The translations under genes and the position numbers were made by a program. Shown here piece by piece: positions 17,171-24,725 of a stretch of 34,891 nucleotides of DNA. Source of the DNA: Litorimonas sp964490745 (lineage in GTDB: Bacteria > Pseudomonadota > Alphaproteobacteria > Caulobacterales > Maricaulaceae). The stretch is from the NCBI GenBank assembly GCA_964490745.1, contig CAZBDT010000008.1, forward strand, positions 1 to 34,891, written 5' to 3'. Position 1 is the stretch's first letter; the number at the start of each line of letters is the position of its first letter. The notes beneath the pieces are model-generated. The model saw only the letters and a list, made by a program, of their open reading frames with translations. It did no database searches and had not been told where the DNA came from.

Positions 17171-17953
17171 TCACAGACGTTTTGTTGTTCGAACGGCACC
17201 AATACGGTTTACAGCCTCTGTCACAGGTTCAATGGCGACGCACATATGGTGCGCATTTGCATGCAGCAATTGGTCACCCTCAATAACAATCCCGACATGT
17301 CCGGGCCAGAAGAGTAAGTCGCCTGACGTCCTTGCGTCGAAAACCACAGCCCGCCCAAGTTGCGCTTCCTGCTGATCCGCATCGCGAGGTGCATCCCTAC
17401 CCGTCGCCGCCAGCGCGCTTTGCACCAAGCCGGAACAATCGACACCAACATGCCCCGTTCCTCCCCAAATATAGGGCAGGTTCAACATGTCCTTTGCAAA
17501 GGCAAAGTAAGGACGCTCGACTGACCTATTCAAAGCCCGCACATGCCGCATATGAATAAAACCCATGTCTGGACAGGCCAAGAAGTCCCCCTCAACTCGC
17601 CCCTCTAAAGTCGCGTTTCGCGGCAAACTTCCTACAAGCGGAGATTTAATATCTGCTTGCGCAAAGACAGCCGCAACTACAGCTTTTACAATATATGCTG
17701 GTTGACGTTCACCCTTAGAGAGCGCGGATTGCGGCACATATCCTATATAATCGATACGTTGAGACGACGGTAAAATAGAGTGTAAAGCGCCATAAGCGTG
17801 GCCCTCTTTTTCTTCGACCAAAGAAAAGCGCTGACCATAAAGCGCTTGTGTTCCCATAGCTTTAGGAGTCCGCAAATCGACGGATGATAATTTTACAAAG
17901 TAAGGCTCAGTTTTTGTCCCGTCCGGTAAATGCGTCCGGCGATCCACTGACAT
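17171..17953 (-). CDS. NlpC/P60 family cysteine peptidase with SH3-like N-terminal domain
   Basis: The 260-residue protein has bacterial SH3-like sequence in residues about 30-145 (ALYGQRFSLVEEKEGHAYG and DYIGYVPQSAL). The C40 catalytic domain follows: the nucleophile Cys173 in VDCSGLVQSAL, His219 in FWPGHVGIVI, and His231 in LLHANAHH. It would cleave peptide stems of peptidoglycan or related gamma-D-glutamyl bonds. No signal peptide is evident, so the site of action is uncertain; some alphaproteobacterial homologues act on imported muropeptides. It starts two bases after the marR stop, so the two genes form an operon. Confidence 0.9.
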   Translation of the reverse strand: MSVDRRTHLPDGTKTEPYFVKLSSVDLRTPKAMGTQALYGQRFSLVEEKEGHAYGALHSILPSSQRIDYIGYVPQSALSKGERQPAYIVKAVVAAVFAQADIKSPLVGSLPRNATLEGRVEGDFLACPDMGFIHMRHVRALNRSVERPYFAFAKDMLNLPYIWGGTGHVGVDCSGLVQSALAATGRDAPRDADQQEAQLGRAVVFDARTSGDLLFWPGHVGIVIEGDQLLHANAHHMCVAIEPVTEAVNRIGAVRTTKRL

Positions 17954-17955
17954 GC

Positions 17956-18387
17956 TTATGGCTTGCGGCGTTCAGTTTGTATTATATCTGCAAATTCAGA
18001 TAAAAAATGGATACCTGCAGGTGTTCTGGCCAAAACGACGGACCGTTTGTCACGATGATCGGGTTTGCGTTCAATATAACCTAATTTGCACAGGCTATCT
18101 GTTGCGCGGCTAATCGCGGCTTTCGTGATGTTCAAATGCTTTGCAAGAGAGCGAACAGTATGCAGTCCGTCATCCAAATAAATCGTCATTAACATTGCCA
18201 ACTGACGAGCTGATAGGTCCGGCGTATCTGAGCGCACGCTTGCCAAAGTCACACGATGCCACAAAGCTAGACTGTCTTTGCGTGAAATCCGTTCAGACCG
18301 TACCTTACGAATATTGGGACGTGGCGTTTCCTTCGTCTCTGTCACAGTCACAAGGCGGGGCGCGAAAGCAGTTTCGGTTGCAGGCAT
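17956..18387 (-). CDS. MarR family winged-helix regulator
   Basis: A 143-residue protein. After a basic, probably disordered N terminus of about 30 residues comes a winged helix: LSARQLAMLMTIYL, VRSLAKHLNITKAAISRATD (the recognition helix region), LGYIERKPDHRDKRSVVLA (the wing) and a C-terminal helix. It is expected to bind a palindromic operator as a dimer. It is immediately upstream of and co-transcribed with the NlpC/P60 hydrolase. The upstream region holds a perfect palindrome and six GANTC sites, which suggests autoregulation and possible cell-cycle control (inference). Confidence 0.85.
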   Translation of the reverse strand: MPATETAFAPRLVTVTETKETPRPNIRKVRSERISRKDSLALWHRVTLASVRSDTPDLSARQLAMLMTIYLDDGLHTVRSLAKHLNITKAAISRATDSLCKLGYIERKPDHRDKRSVVLARTPAGIHFLSEFADIIQTERRKP

Positions 18388-18425
18388 GGTCGCGGCGCTC
18401 CTTGAATTGGGACATATATGAATGA

Positions 18426-18440
18426 CGAATCATGGATTCG
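18426..18440. promoter_or_regulatory. Perfect palindrome upstream of marR, candidate MarR operator
   Basis: CGAATC-ATG-GATTCG is a perfect six-base inverted repeat with a three-base centre, about 40 bases before the marR start codon. Each arm also contains a GANTC site. Position and symmetry fit an autoregulatory MarR operator, but no binding evidence exists here. Confidence 0.45.
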
Positions 18441-18507
18441 CACGAACCGGATTCATGGGTCAAGGGAGGCTTTGGTCGTGTGAGTCCTCTGCGGACTCAA
18501 GTGACTC
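18427..18507. promoter_or_regulatory. Cluster of six GANTC (CcrM-type) sites
   Basis: GANTC occurs at 18427, 18435, 18450, 18482, 18494 and 18503, all between the marR start and the aminopeptidase stop. By chance about 0.3 would be expected in 81 bases. In alphaproteobacteria CcrM methylates GANTC, and the methylation state of promoters can be read by GcrA and other factors. Confidence 0.5.
18481..18499. repeat. Inverted repeat within the marR upstream region
   Basis: TGAGTCC and GGACTCA form a perfect seven-base inverted repeat with a five-base spacer. No T run follows on the minus strand, so it is not an obvious terminator for the aminopeptidase gene. It contains two of the clustered GANTC sites. 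Confidence 0.6.
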
Positions 18508-18581
18508 AAATGCAACGATTTTTTACGTGTAGTTTTTTTAACGGAACGTCAAAAATAGAACAACGGGCGCGGGCGATCAGC

Positions 18582-20000
18582 CTATTCTGAAAAACGGGCA
18601 TTCAACCCGCCCGTTTTCAACCATGCAAAGACAGCCCTAACACCATACATATCGCCACCTTTTGGATGGGCCGGGCGCGCTGTTGGATTCCATCCATAGG
18701 TATCGAAATGCATCCAAGGTGTATTCTTGACGAAACGTTCAAGGAAAAGGGCTGCTGTCACTGAACCAGCAAAACCACCACCTGAATTTTTCAAAGACGC
18801 AATCGGAGAACTGAGCATAGAATTATAGGGCTGCCACAATGGCAAATTCCAAACAGGATCATTTTGCGCCACGCCGTGCCGTGTTATGGCCGTAACAGGT
18901 GCAGGGCGGTTACAGAACATTGGCGGGAGATGCGGCCCCAAAGCCACGCGGGCCGCGCCCGTAAGCGTCGCAAAATCAATCATAAAGACCGGATCGCTTT
19001 CAGTTGCTTTTGTCAACGCGTCACCGAGGACAAGTCGGCCTTCTGCATCCGTATTGTCAATTTCAACCGTCAGTCCAATTCGCGATGGCAAGACATCACC
19101 CGGACGATAGGCGTTGGCTGAAACGGCATTCTCGGCAATGGCCAGCAAGCAATGCAAACGAATAGGCAAATTATTCGCCATGATCATATGAGACAGGGCC
19201 AAAACATGCGCCGCACCGCCCATATCTTTTTTCATCAGCCGCGCCCCGGAGGCCGATTTCATATTTACGCCGCCCGTATCAAAGGTAATGCCTTTGCCAA
19301 TTAAGGCTAATCGCGGATGTGATGGGTCGCCCCATTCAATCTCAACCAAGCGCGGTGCTTCATGCGCGGCTCGTCCGACGGCATGGATCATAGGATAGTT
19401 CTCTTTAAGAAGGTCATCACCTATAATCGACGTCACCTCAGCATCGAAGTTTTTAGCGAGGTCTTTTGCGGCCTGTTCCAAAGCGACGGGCCCCATATCG
19501 CTAGCGGGTGTGTTTATCAAATCGCGACAGAGAGCTGTTGCCGCTACGCTGGATATAATTTCGGTTTCAGTCGCTTCATCATCTAGCACCAATAAAGGCG
19601 GATCGGATTTTTCAGAAAGATATCGGTCAAAACGATAAGCCCCCATACCCCAACCAATCGCCGCCAAGCGTGAATCTATATCACTCGGAAGATGACCGAA
19701 GATATAATAGCCCGCACTGAGACTCGCCCCCAAAGTCCCTAAACGCATTTCTGCCATTGTGAGATCGTCGCCTATGCCTAACAGGATACGTTTCACCCGA
19801 CCATCGGCTTCGGGTAGTCTTAAGCGCTGACCACCCTCGCCCATGAATTTGCGTTCTTCAGCAAAAACGCGCTGCGCCTCTGTAAGCGTTTGCGCATAAC
19901 GCTCCCATCCCGCTGCAGTTACAACATCAATCAAAACGGGGACGACCTCGCTGGGAAGGTCCTTTTGGCGTATAAAAGGCTGTGATGCTGTATTCGACAT
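18582..20000 (-). CDS. M17 family leucyl aminopeptidase
   Basis: The 472-residue enzyme has an N-terminal macrodomain-like region (1-160) and the M17 catalytic domain. Metal and catalytic residues lie in LIGKGITFDTGGVNMK (about 243-258), KKDMGGAAHVLAL (267-279) and the signature NTDAEGRL (326-333). It releases N-terminal residues from peptides in the cytoplasm using two divalent metals. The chain is close to the usual 480-500 residues. Upstream marR/NlpC genes lie on the same strand after a 194-base gap. The name pepA is not certain, as alphaproteobacteria carry several M17 paralogues. Confidence 0.95.
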   Translation of the reverse strand: MSNTASQPFIRQKDLPSEVVPVLIDVVTAAGWERYAQTLTEAQRVFAEERKFMGEGGQRLRLPEADGRVKRILLGIGDDLTMAEMRLGTLGASLSAGYYIFGHLPSDIDSRLAAIGWGMGAYRFDRYLSEKSDPPLLVLDDEATETEIISSVAATALCRDLINTPASDMGPVALEQAAKDLAKNFDAEVTSIIGDDLLKENYPMIHAVGRAAHEAPRLVEIEWGDPSHPRLALIGKGITFDTGGVNMKSASGARLMKKDMGGAAHVLALSHMIMANNLPIRLHCLLAIAENAVSANAYRPGDVLPSRIGLTVEIDNTDAEGRLVLGDALTKATESDPVFMIDFATLTGAARVALGPHLPPMFCNRPAPVTAITRHGVAQNDPVWNLPLWQPYNSMLSSPIASLKNSGGGFAGSVTAALFLERFVKNTPWMHFDTYGWNPTARPAHPKGGDMYGVRAVFAWLKTGGLNARFSE

Positions 20001-20049
20001 GAATAATCCTACGAAATTTGACGTTCGACCCGCAATCCCTAGGGCTTTG

Positions 20050-20065
20050 CTAACGCGGCGTTAAC
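20050..20065. promoter_or_regulatory. CtrA-like box upstream of tadD
   Basis: CTAACGCGGCGTTAAC fits the CtrA consensus TTAA-N7-TTAAC with one mismatch in the first half. It lies about 100 bases before tadD and 50 bases before the divergent aminopeptidase gene. A further TTAAC half-site lies at 20084. This is supported by consensus only. Confidence 0.4.
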
Positions 20066-20100
20066 CCTCTTCCTTCAGATTTGTTAACGAAATCTCAAAT

Positions 20101-20118
20101 GTGCGATATTCGTCGCAC
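20101..20118. repeat. Perfect inverted repeat before tadD
   Basis: GTGCGA and TCGCAC are a perfect six-base inverted repeat with a six-base spacer, 33 to 51 bases upstream of the tadD start. It could be an operator or a 5' leader hairpin. Confidence 0.5.
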
Positions 20119-20151
20119 CTTGAGAGAACCTGTTGAAAGGCTGTTTTGATC

Positions 20152-21246
20152 ATGTTTCATCGCCCATTATTTTTATCAACCTTGTTCGCGGGCACAGCCC
20201 TCTTCACTGCGGGATGTTCCGTCGCGCCGCCCATGAATGCACAGGAAGCACAAATCCAAACAGACTTAGCGGTCGATCAATATATGCCCGCCACACGACA
20301 AATGCGCAACGCGATAGAAACACAGGAACTTTTTGCACAAGCTGCGTTCTGGTCAAATGAGTATAATCTTAATCCCGGCGACCTGGAAGCCGCGCTCAAA
20401 TTATCAGCGGCGGTTCGAAAAATGGGGAATCCCGGACGTGCTGTCGAAATCACGCAAACAACGCGCGCATTATATCCGAGTGATCCTTACCTGATGGCTG
20501 AATATGCAGCCGCTCTCATCGCCAGTGAACGGGCATTGGACGCTATGCCCATTTTGAATGAGGGTTTGTCTAAAACACCGAGCTATGGTCGACTCTGGTC
20601 TTTAAAAGGCGCCGCACTTGACCAACAGGAACGTTATGCAGAAGCCCGCCAGCATTATGACCGTGCCTTGCGTATTACACCTAATGACCCAAATGTGATG
20701 GCAAATATGGGGTTGAGTCACGCTCTAGCGGGAGACCCCGCCACAGCGGAGCAATGGCTACGTCGCGCCACCTCTATGCCCAATGCTTCAGATAGTGTTC
20801 GGCAAAATCTAATTCTGATCCTCCAACTCCAAGGCAAGACTGCAGAAGCCGATAAATTAGCAGGTATGACAAGATCGCAAATGAGTTTCCCGAAAGCAAG
20901 TCCGGCCTTTAGTCCCGCTCCTACGGCTCGGCAAACAGCTTTACGGCCCAAGCACTCAATACCTGTTGGGCAGCCACAAGCGAGGATGAAAATGGGGCCA
21001 GCTCAAGGGCAAAAATTCTCTAGTGCTTCAGAAGCAGCCCGCGCAATGGCAGCAAAGCGAGGCATACAAACTGCGCCACAATCACAGGCGTCAACTGAAT
21101 ATAGTCAACAATCAACTCCCGTTCAGCCCCGACAGTCTCCACAAGGTTATCCATCTCAAGGCTATTACCCGCAAGCCCAATCAGTGACTGGCACGTCAAC
21201 ACAGCCCACACCGAAAAGACGTGAGCCTAATCGCAGACGACGCTAA
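20152..21246 (+). CDS. tadD: TadD-type tetratricopeptide repeat lipoprotein
   Basis: About 364 residues. A lipoprotein signal ends at FTAGCS (Cys near residue 23). TPR-type helices run from about 90 to 240, the clearest being GRLWSLKGAALDQQERYAEA, RQHYDRALRITPNDPNVMAN, and GLSHALAGDPATAEQWLRRA. The last 120 residues are low-complexity, rich in Gln, Pro, Ser and Arg. TadD is an outer-membrane pilotin-like factor for the Tad secretin. I take the ATG at 20152, 11 bases after GAAAGG; a TTG at 20146 has better spacing and remains possible. The gene converges on tadC and shares a two-way terminator with it. Confidence 0.85.
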   Translation: MFHRPLFLSTLFAGTALFTAGCSVAPPMNAQEAQIQTDLAVDQYMPATRQMRNAIETQELFAQAAFWSNEYNLNPGDLEAALKLSAAVRKMGNPGRAVEITQTTRALYPSDPYLMAEYAAALIASERALDAMPILNEGLSKTPSYGRLWSLKGAALDQQERYAEARQHYDRALRITPNDPNVMANMGLSHALAGDPATAEQWLRRATSMPNASDSVRQNLILILQLQGKTAEADKLAGMTRSQMSFPKASPAFSPAPTARQTALRPKHSIPVGQPQARMKMGPAQGQKFSSASEAARAMAAKRGIQTAPQSQASTEYSQQSTPVQPRQSPQGYPSQGYYPQAQSVTGTSTQPTPKRREPNRRRR

Positions 21247-21286
21247 AACGAATGACGTTTTTTTAAATTTTTATTTTAAGAATATG

Positions 21287-21320
21287 AAAAACCCGTCTCA
21301 TTAATTTGAGACGGGTTTTT
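21287..21320. terminator. Bidirectional rho-independent terminator between tadD and tadC
   Basis: AAAAACCCGTCTCA and TGAGACGGGTTTTT are perfect complements around a six-base loop. The A/T-run ends let the hairpin act in both directions, closing tadD (+) and the long cpa operon (-). Confidence 0.93.
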
Positions 21321-21349
21321 AATTTTATGCATTCAATGCCACCGTCGGC

Positions 21350-22309
21350 CTAAAAGGCTTGGCTCATTCGTATCGCTGCCGGTGTCAAAATAACGATGAA
21401 CAAGACAGGCAAGAAGAAGAGAATCATAGGAACTGTCAACTTTGCCGGGAGTGCCGCGGCTTTCTTCTCGGCCTGCATGACGCGTAATTGACGATTCTCA
21501 TTCGCCATTGTGCGTAACGTATCGCCCAGTGGCGTACCGTAACGCTCCGCCTGCACCAATGCCGTCGCAACGGCACGAATACCAGGATGGTTATTCCGAC
21601 GTGCTAAATTTTCATAAGCTAAACGGCGTGAGGTCAAATAAGACAACTCTGCTGTTGTAAGAGAGAATTCTTCTGCGAGTTCTACCGAAGCGTCACCCAT
21701 TTCTTCAGCCACTTTGGCAAAAGCGAGTTCGACGGACATACCAGATTCCACACAAATCAGCAGAAGGTCCAGCGCATCGGGAAAGACTGGTAAGATAGAG
21801 GCGAGTCTTTTATTCGCAACATTTTTGACATAAATCGCAGGCAGGTAATAGCCCAAAACAACCAGGCCCATCGTTCCAGCTATTCGCTGCATAAAAGCCC
21901 ATTCTGGAAGATTTAAAACGACAAGTGTTAACAGGCCGAAAATGCCTAAAGCGATAGGTAGGACTAATCGCGACATATAAAAGATGTAGACAGGCTTCTG
22001 ACCCCGCAGGCCAGCTTGCGCCATTTTATCTTTCAAGTCAGAGGCTTCGAGAAGTTTCTCAAGACTGAATCTATCCACAAGGTTTTTGGCAACGCCTCTA
22101 CTATCCGACCGCAAGCGCGCTTCCGCCTGCAAACTGTCGAGGCGAGATTTGCGCATATTTTCTCGGGCCGTCGACACGGCTTCCATGCGTTTCTTTTTCT
22201 TATCGCCTTCAAACATCGGAACGACGACGATCCAAAAAGACACGACAACTAACAACGCAATGATAATGGAACCAGCGCTTCGGAATAGGGCGACGGAATC
22301 TGCACTCAT
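21350..22309 (-). CDS. tadC: TadC inner-membrane platform protein (T2SSF family)
   Basis: The 319-residue protein has an N-terminal membrane helix (about 10-30), a basic linker, two central helices (about 110-155), the T2SSF cytoplasmic domain (LDLLLICVESGMSVELAFAK, VQAERYGTPLGDTLRTMANE) and a last helix pair ending in LTPAAIRM. With TadB it makes the platform that couples the CpaF ATPase to pilin polymerisation. It is the last gene of the minus-strand cpa operon, 16 bases after tadB, and is intact. Confidence 0.93.
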   Translation of the reverse strand: MSADSVALFRSAGSIIIALLVVVSFWIVVVPMFEGDKKKKRMEAVSTARENMRKSRLDSLQAEARLRSDSRGVAKNLVDRFSLEKLLEASDLKDKMAQAGLRGQKPVYIFYMSRLVLPIALGIFGLLTLVVLNLPEWAFMQRIAGTMGLVVLGYYLPAIYVKNVANKRLASILPVFPDALDLLLICVESGMSVELAFAKVAEEMGDASVELAEEFSLTTAELSYLTSRRLAYENLARRNNHPGIRAVATALVQAERYGTPLGDTLRTMANENRQLRVMQAEKKAAALPAKLTVPMILFFLPVLFIVILTPAAIRMSQAF

Positions 22310-22325
22310 AACGATTCTCCTTTCC

Positions 22326-22586
22326 CTAGAACTTGAAGTTGATCATTTTTTTCATCATGAGTGTTCCAATAACCATCATGACGGCGCCTATGATCATATT
22401 TCTCTGTCCCGTGGTGGTCTTGTAAAGATCATTCATATAGTCTGGGCTCGCAATCGTCACGAGTATCATAACGATAATTGGTAGTGACCCAATAATGATT
22501 GAGGACACTTTAGCTTCAGCCGAAAGTGCTTTAATTTTTTCACGCAATATTTTACGTCCACGCAAAACACTGGATAAATTAGCCAA
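22326..22586 (-). CDS. tadB: TadB C-terminal part, possible restart at TTG
   Basis: After the TAA the same frame continues with the end of the T2SSF domain (LSSVLRGRKILREKIKALSA) and two membrane helices, ending in MKKMINFKF. The first usable start inside it is a TTG at 22586, preceded by GGTGA with short spacing; it would omit 13 conserved residues after the stop. Whether this piece is made is unknown. Confidence 0.4.
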   Translation of the reverse strand: MANLSSVLRGRKILREKIKALSAEAKVSSIIIGSLPIIVMILVTIASPDYMNDLYKTTTGQRNMIIGAVMMVIGTLMMKKMINFKF

Positions 22587-22625
22587 GGCTTCACCGAGAT
22601 TACCACCCGTCGTTTTTTGAATATT

Positions 22626-23309
22626 TTAAACCGTTGCAAAGAAATTCACTTCGGAAATTGGCATTCGGTCATATAGCTGTTCCAAGCAGACATTAATTGG
22701 AATACCCAGACTTTCACCCTCAACAACTCGGCGGAATTCTGAACCAAGGGGATCAGGACTTTCATGCGCGATGATTTTCAAGCAATCATTCAAGGGTAGA
22801 CCTGTCCTTACGCCACGAACAATAATATCCATCGCATCTGCAAAGTGAGAGACGAATTTCTTTTGTCGCCGCGCAATCGCGCTATTTAATATAAATCTTG
22901 GCAAGCCGAAGCCCATGACGAAGGCCAAACCGAGACATGCTAGAGGCGGCAGCCCCAATATAAACGGTAAAATTGCAAATATAGCCGCTAATATGATTGA
23001 CATTACCATGAAGTTTTGTGGTTTCATGGACCAGTCTGCCTGCATCAAACGCGACTCGATTGTTTTCGCTTTTTTATTTTTTGTTTTTTGACGCTCCTCA
23101 ATTTTGCCGAGCGTTTCTTCAATTTGTTTACGTCGCGAACCGGAGTCTTCGACCTTCAATTTTTCTCTTAAATTAGAGCCAACCGTCTTTTTGCCTGAAA
23201 ATTCTCTTACCCGCTTGGTTTCGCTCGAAGTTTTACCCCCCAAGAATAAAAATCCGGTGCAAAATACGAGCCCGGCAGCGCATATGGCAAGTATGGTCTG
23301 TTGTTCCAT
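22626..23309 (-). CDS. tadB: TadB N-terminal part (227 residues)
   Basis: The intact first part has a membrane helix (about 5-23), a Lys-rich cytoplasmic stretch (about 45-85), and a second pair of helices (about 97-137). It then holds the first half of the T2SSF domain with RTGLPLNDCLKIIAHESPDP and GIPINVCLEQLYDRMP. It ends abruptly at FFATV, in the middle of a conserved helix. The ATG is immediately after the cpaF stop. Alone it would lack the C-terminal helices. Confidence 0.75.
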   Translation of the reverse strand: MEQQTILAICAAGLVFCTGFLFLGGKTSSETKRVREFSGKKTVGSNLREKLKVEDSGSRRKQIEETLGKIEERQKTKNKKAKTIESRLMQADWSMKPQNFMVMSIILAAIFAILPFILGLPPLACLGLAFVMGFGLPRFILNSAIARRQKKFVSHFADAMDIIVRGVRTGLPLNDCLKIIAHESPDPLGSEFRRVVEGESLGIPINVCLEQLYDRMPISEVNFFATV

Positions 23310-24725
23310 TTAGGAGCCTGCTGCATCCAGCGCTTCAGCCAGATCTCTTTCCAAATTGAAATAACGCGCACGATCCCAGAAAGCCGGACGGGCAATACCC
23401 GTCGATTTATGCTCGCCAATGATATTCCCATTGGCGTCTTCGCCGTCCATTTCATAGACAATCAGATCTTGTGTGACGATCACGTCACCTTCCATCCCGA
23501 TGACTTCCGTAATATTCGTAATGCGGCGTGATCCGTCACGTAAGCGTGTTGCCTGCACAATAACATCCACCGAACCCACAATCATTTCCCGGATTGTCTT
23601 GGCTGGTAAAGAAAACCCGCCCATTGTAATCATAGACTCTAACCGAGACAAAGCTTCTCTTGGAGAGTTAGCGTGGAGCGTTCCCATGGAACCATCATGG
23701 CCCGTGTTCATGGCCTGCAACAAATCGAAAGCTTCCGGTCCCCGAACCTCACCGACAATGATACGTTCAGGACGCATCCGCAGACAGTTCTTGACCAGAT
23801 CCGCCATAGAGATTTTACCCTTCCCTTCCAAATTGGGAGGGCGGGTCTCTAAGCGCACTACGTGAGGCTGCTGCAACTGTAGTTCCGCTGCGTCTTCACA
23901 GGTAATGATGCGCTCATCCGGATGAATGAACCCCGTTAATGCGTTCAAGAGAGTTGTTTTACCAGAACCCGTGCCACCTGAAATAACGATGTTACATTGG
24001 CAGGCACCGATAATTTGCAGCACCTTTGCGCCAGCAGGAGAAATAGATTTGAAATTTACGAGATCGGCAAGGCGTAACTTGTCCTTTTTAAATTTACGAA
24101 TTGTCAGAGCGGGACCATCGATCGAGAGCGGCGGCGCAATAACGTTGACCCGGGACCCATCCAGCAAACGCGCATCACAGATTGGGGATGCTTCATCAAC
24201 GCGGCGGCCGACTTGGCTCACAATACGCTGACAAATATTCATCAGCTGCGTGTTATCACGGAAGCGGATATTTGTTTTGATCATCTTACCATTGGTTTCG
24301 ATGAAAACATGTTTCGCACCATTGACCATAATATCGGCAATATCATCGCGTGCGAGGAGTGGCTCTAATGGGCCATACCCCAGAATATCATCACAAATTT
24401 CCGTGATAAGCTGGTTTTGTTCATTAACCGACAGGCGAACATTTCGAATAGCGATAATTTCATCGACAATTGTTCGGATTTCCTCTCGAGCCTTATCAGA
24501 TTGCATGCCGGCCAGTGCGGACACATCAATGGTTTCAAACAAGGCATTGAAAATTGTTGCCTTGGTTTCATAATATTCTTCGCTTGGCTCATCATGCCTT
24601 TTAGGTCGAGCCGATGTGTTCGAATGCAATGACGAATCGTTCGTGTCTTTGGCATCTTCTTTTCGAGGCGCAGCCTGTACGGCTGGCGACTTGGCCGCGG
24701 CCCCTTCTGCTCGCTTCCCAAACAT
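23310..24725 (-). CDS. cpaF: CpaF/TadA pilus assembly ATPase
   Basis: A 471-residue VirB11-like secretion ATPase. A charged, disordered N terminus (about 1-50) leads to an N-terminal domain with DDILGYGPLEPLL (112-124). The catalytic core has Walker A GGTGSGKT (250-257), the RMRPERIIVGEVRGPEAFD Walker B region (317-334) and the His box GTLHANSPREALSR (348-361). It hydrolyses ATP to drive Flp pilin assembly at the cytoplasmic face. Its stop abuts the tadB start and its start abuts the cpaE stop, so the operon is tightly packed. Confidence 0.96.
   Translation of the reverse strand: MFGKRAEGAAAKSPAVQAAPRKEDAKDTNDSSLHSNTSARPKRHDEPSEEYYETKATIFNALFETIDVSALAGMQSDKAREEIRTIVDEIIAIRNVRLSVNEQNQLITEICDDILGYGPLEPLLARDDIADIMVNGAKHVFIETNGKMIKTNIRFRDNTQLMNICQRIVSQVGRRVDEASPICDARLLDGSRVNVIAPPLSIDGPALTIRKFKKDKLRLADLVNFKSISPAGAKVLQIIGACQCNIVISGGTGSGKTTLLNALTGFIHPDERIITCEDAAELQLQQPHVVRLETRPPNLEGKGKISMADLVKNCLRMRPERIIVGEVRGPEAFDLLQAMNTGHDGSMGTLHANSPREALSRLESMITMGGFSLPAKTIREMIVGSVDVIVQATRLRDGSRRITNITEVIGMEGDVIVTQDLIVYEMDGEDANGNIIGEHKSTGIARPAFWDRARYFNLERDLAEALDAAGS

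Larger units (their letters stand above)
22326..23309 (-). pseudogene. tadB: tadB interrupted by an in-frame TAA codon
   Basis: Read as one frame, this span gives 227 residues, a TAA at 22626-22628, and 99 more residues with no frame change. The two parts join as FFATV, stop, NIQKTTGGNLGEAL, which is the continuous T2SSF segment that TadB proteins carry. The full 327-codon length also fits TadB. TadB pairs with TadC as the inner-membrane platform of the Tad pilus. The next genes on both sides are intact and abut it (the CpaF stop is at 23310). A nonsense mutation, a sequencing or assembly error, or readthrough can all explain it. There is no homopolymer indel here. Confidence 0.8.

Noticed and set aside
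18481..18499. Terminator of the M17 aminopeptidase gene
   Set aside because: The stem is good, but no T run follows on the minus strand and it lies over 80 bases past the stop; a regulatory repeat is more likely.
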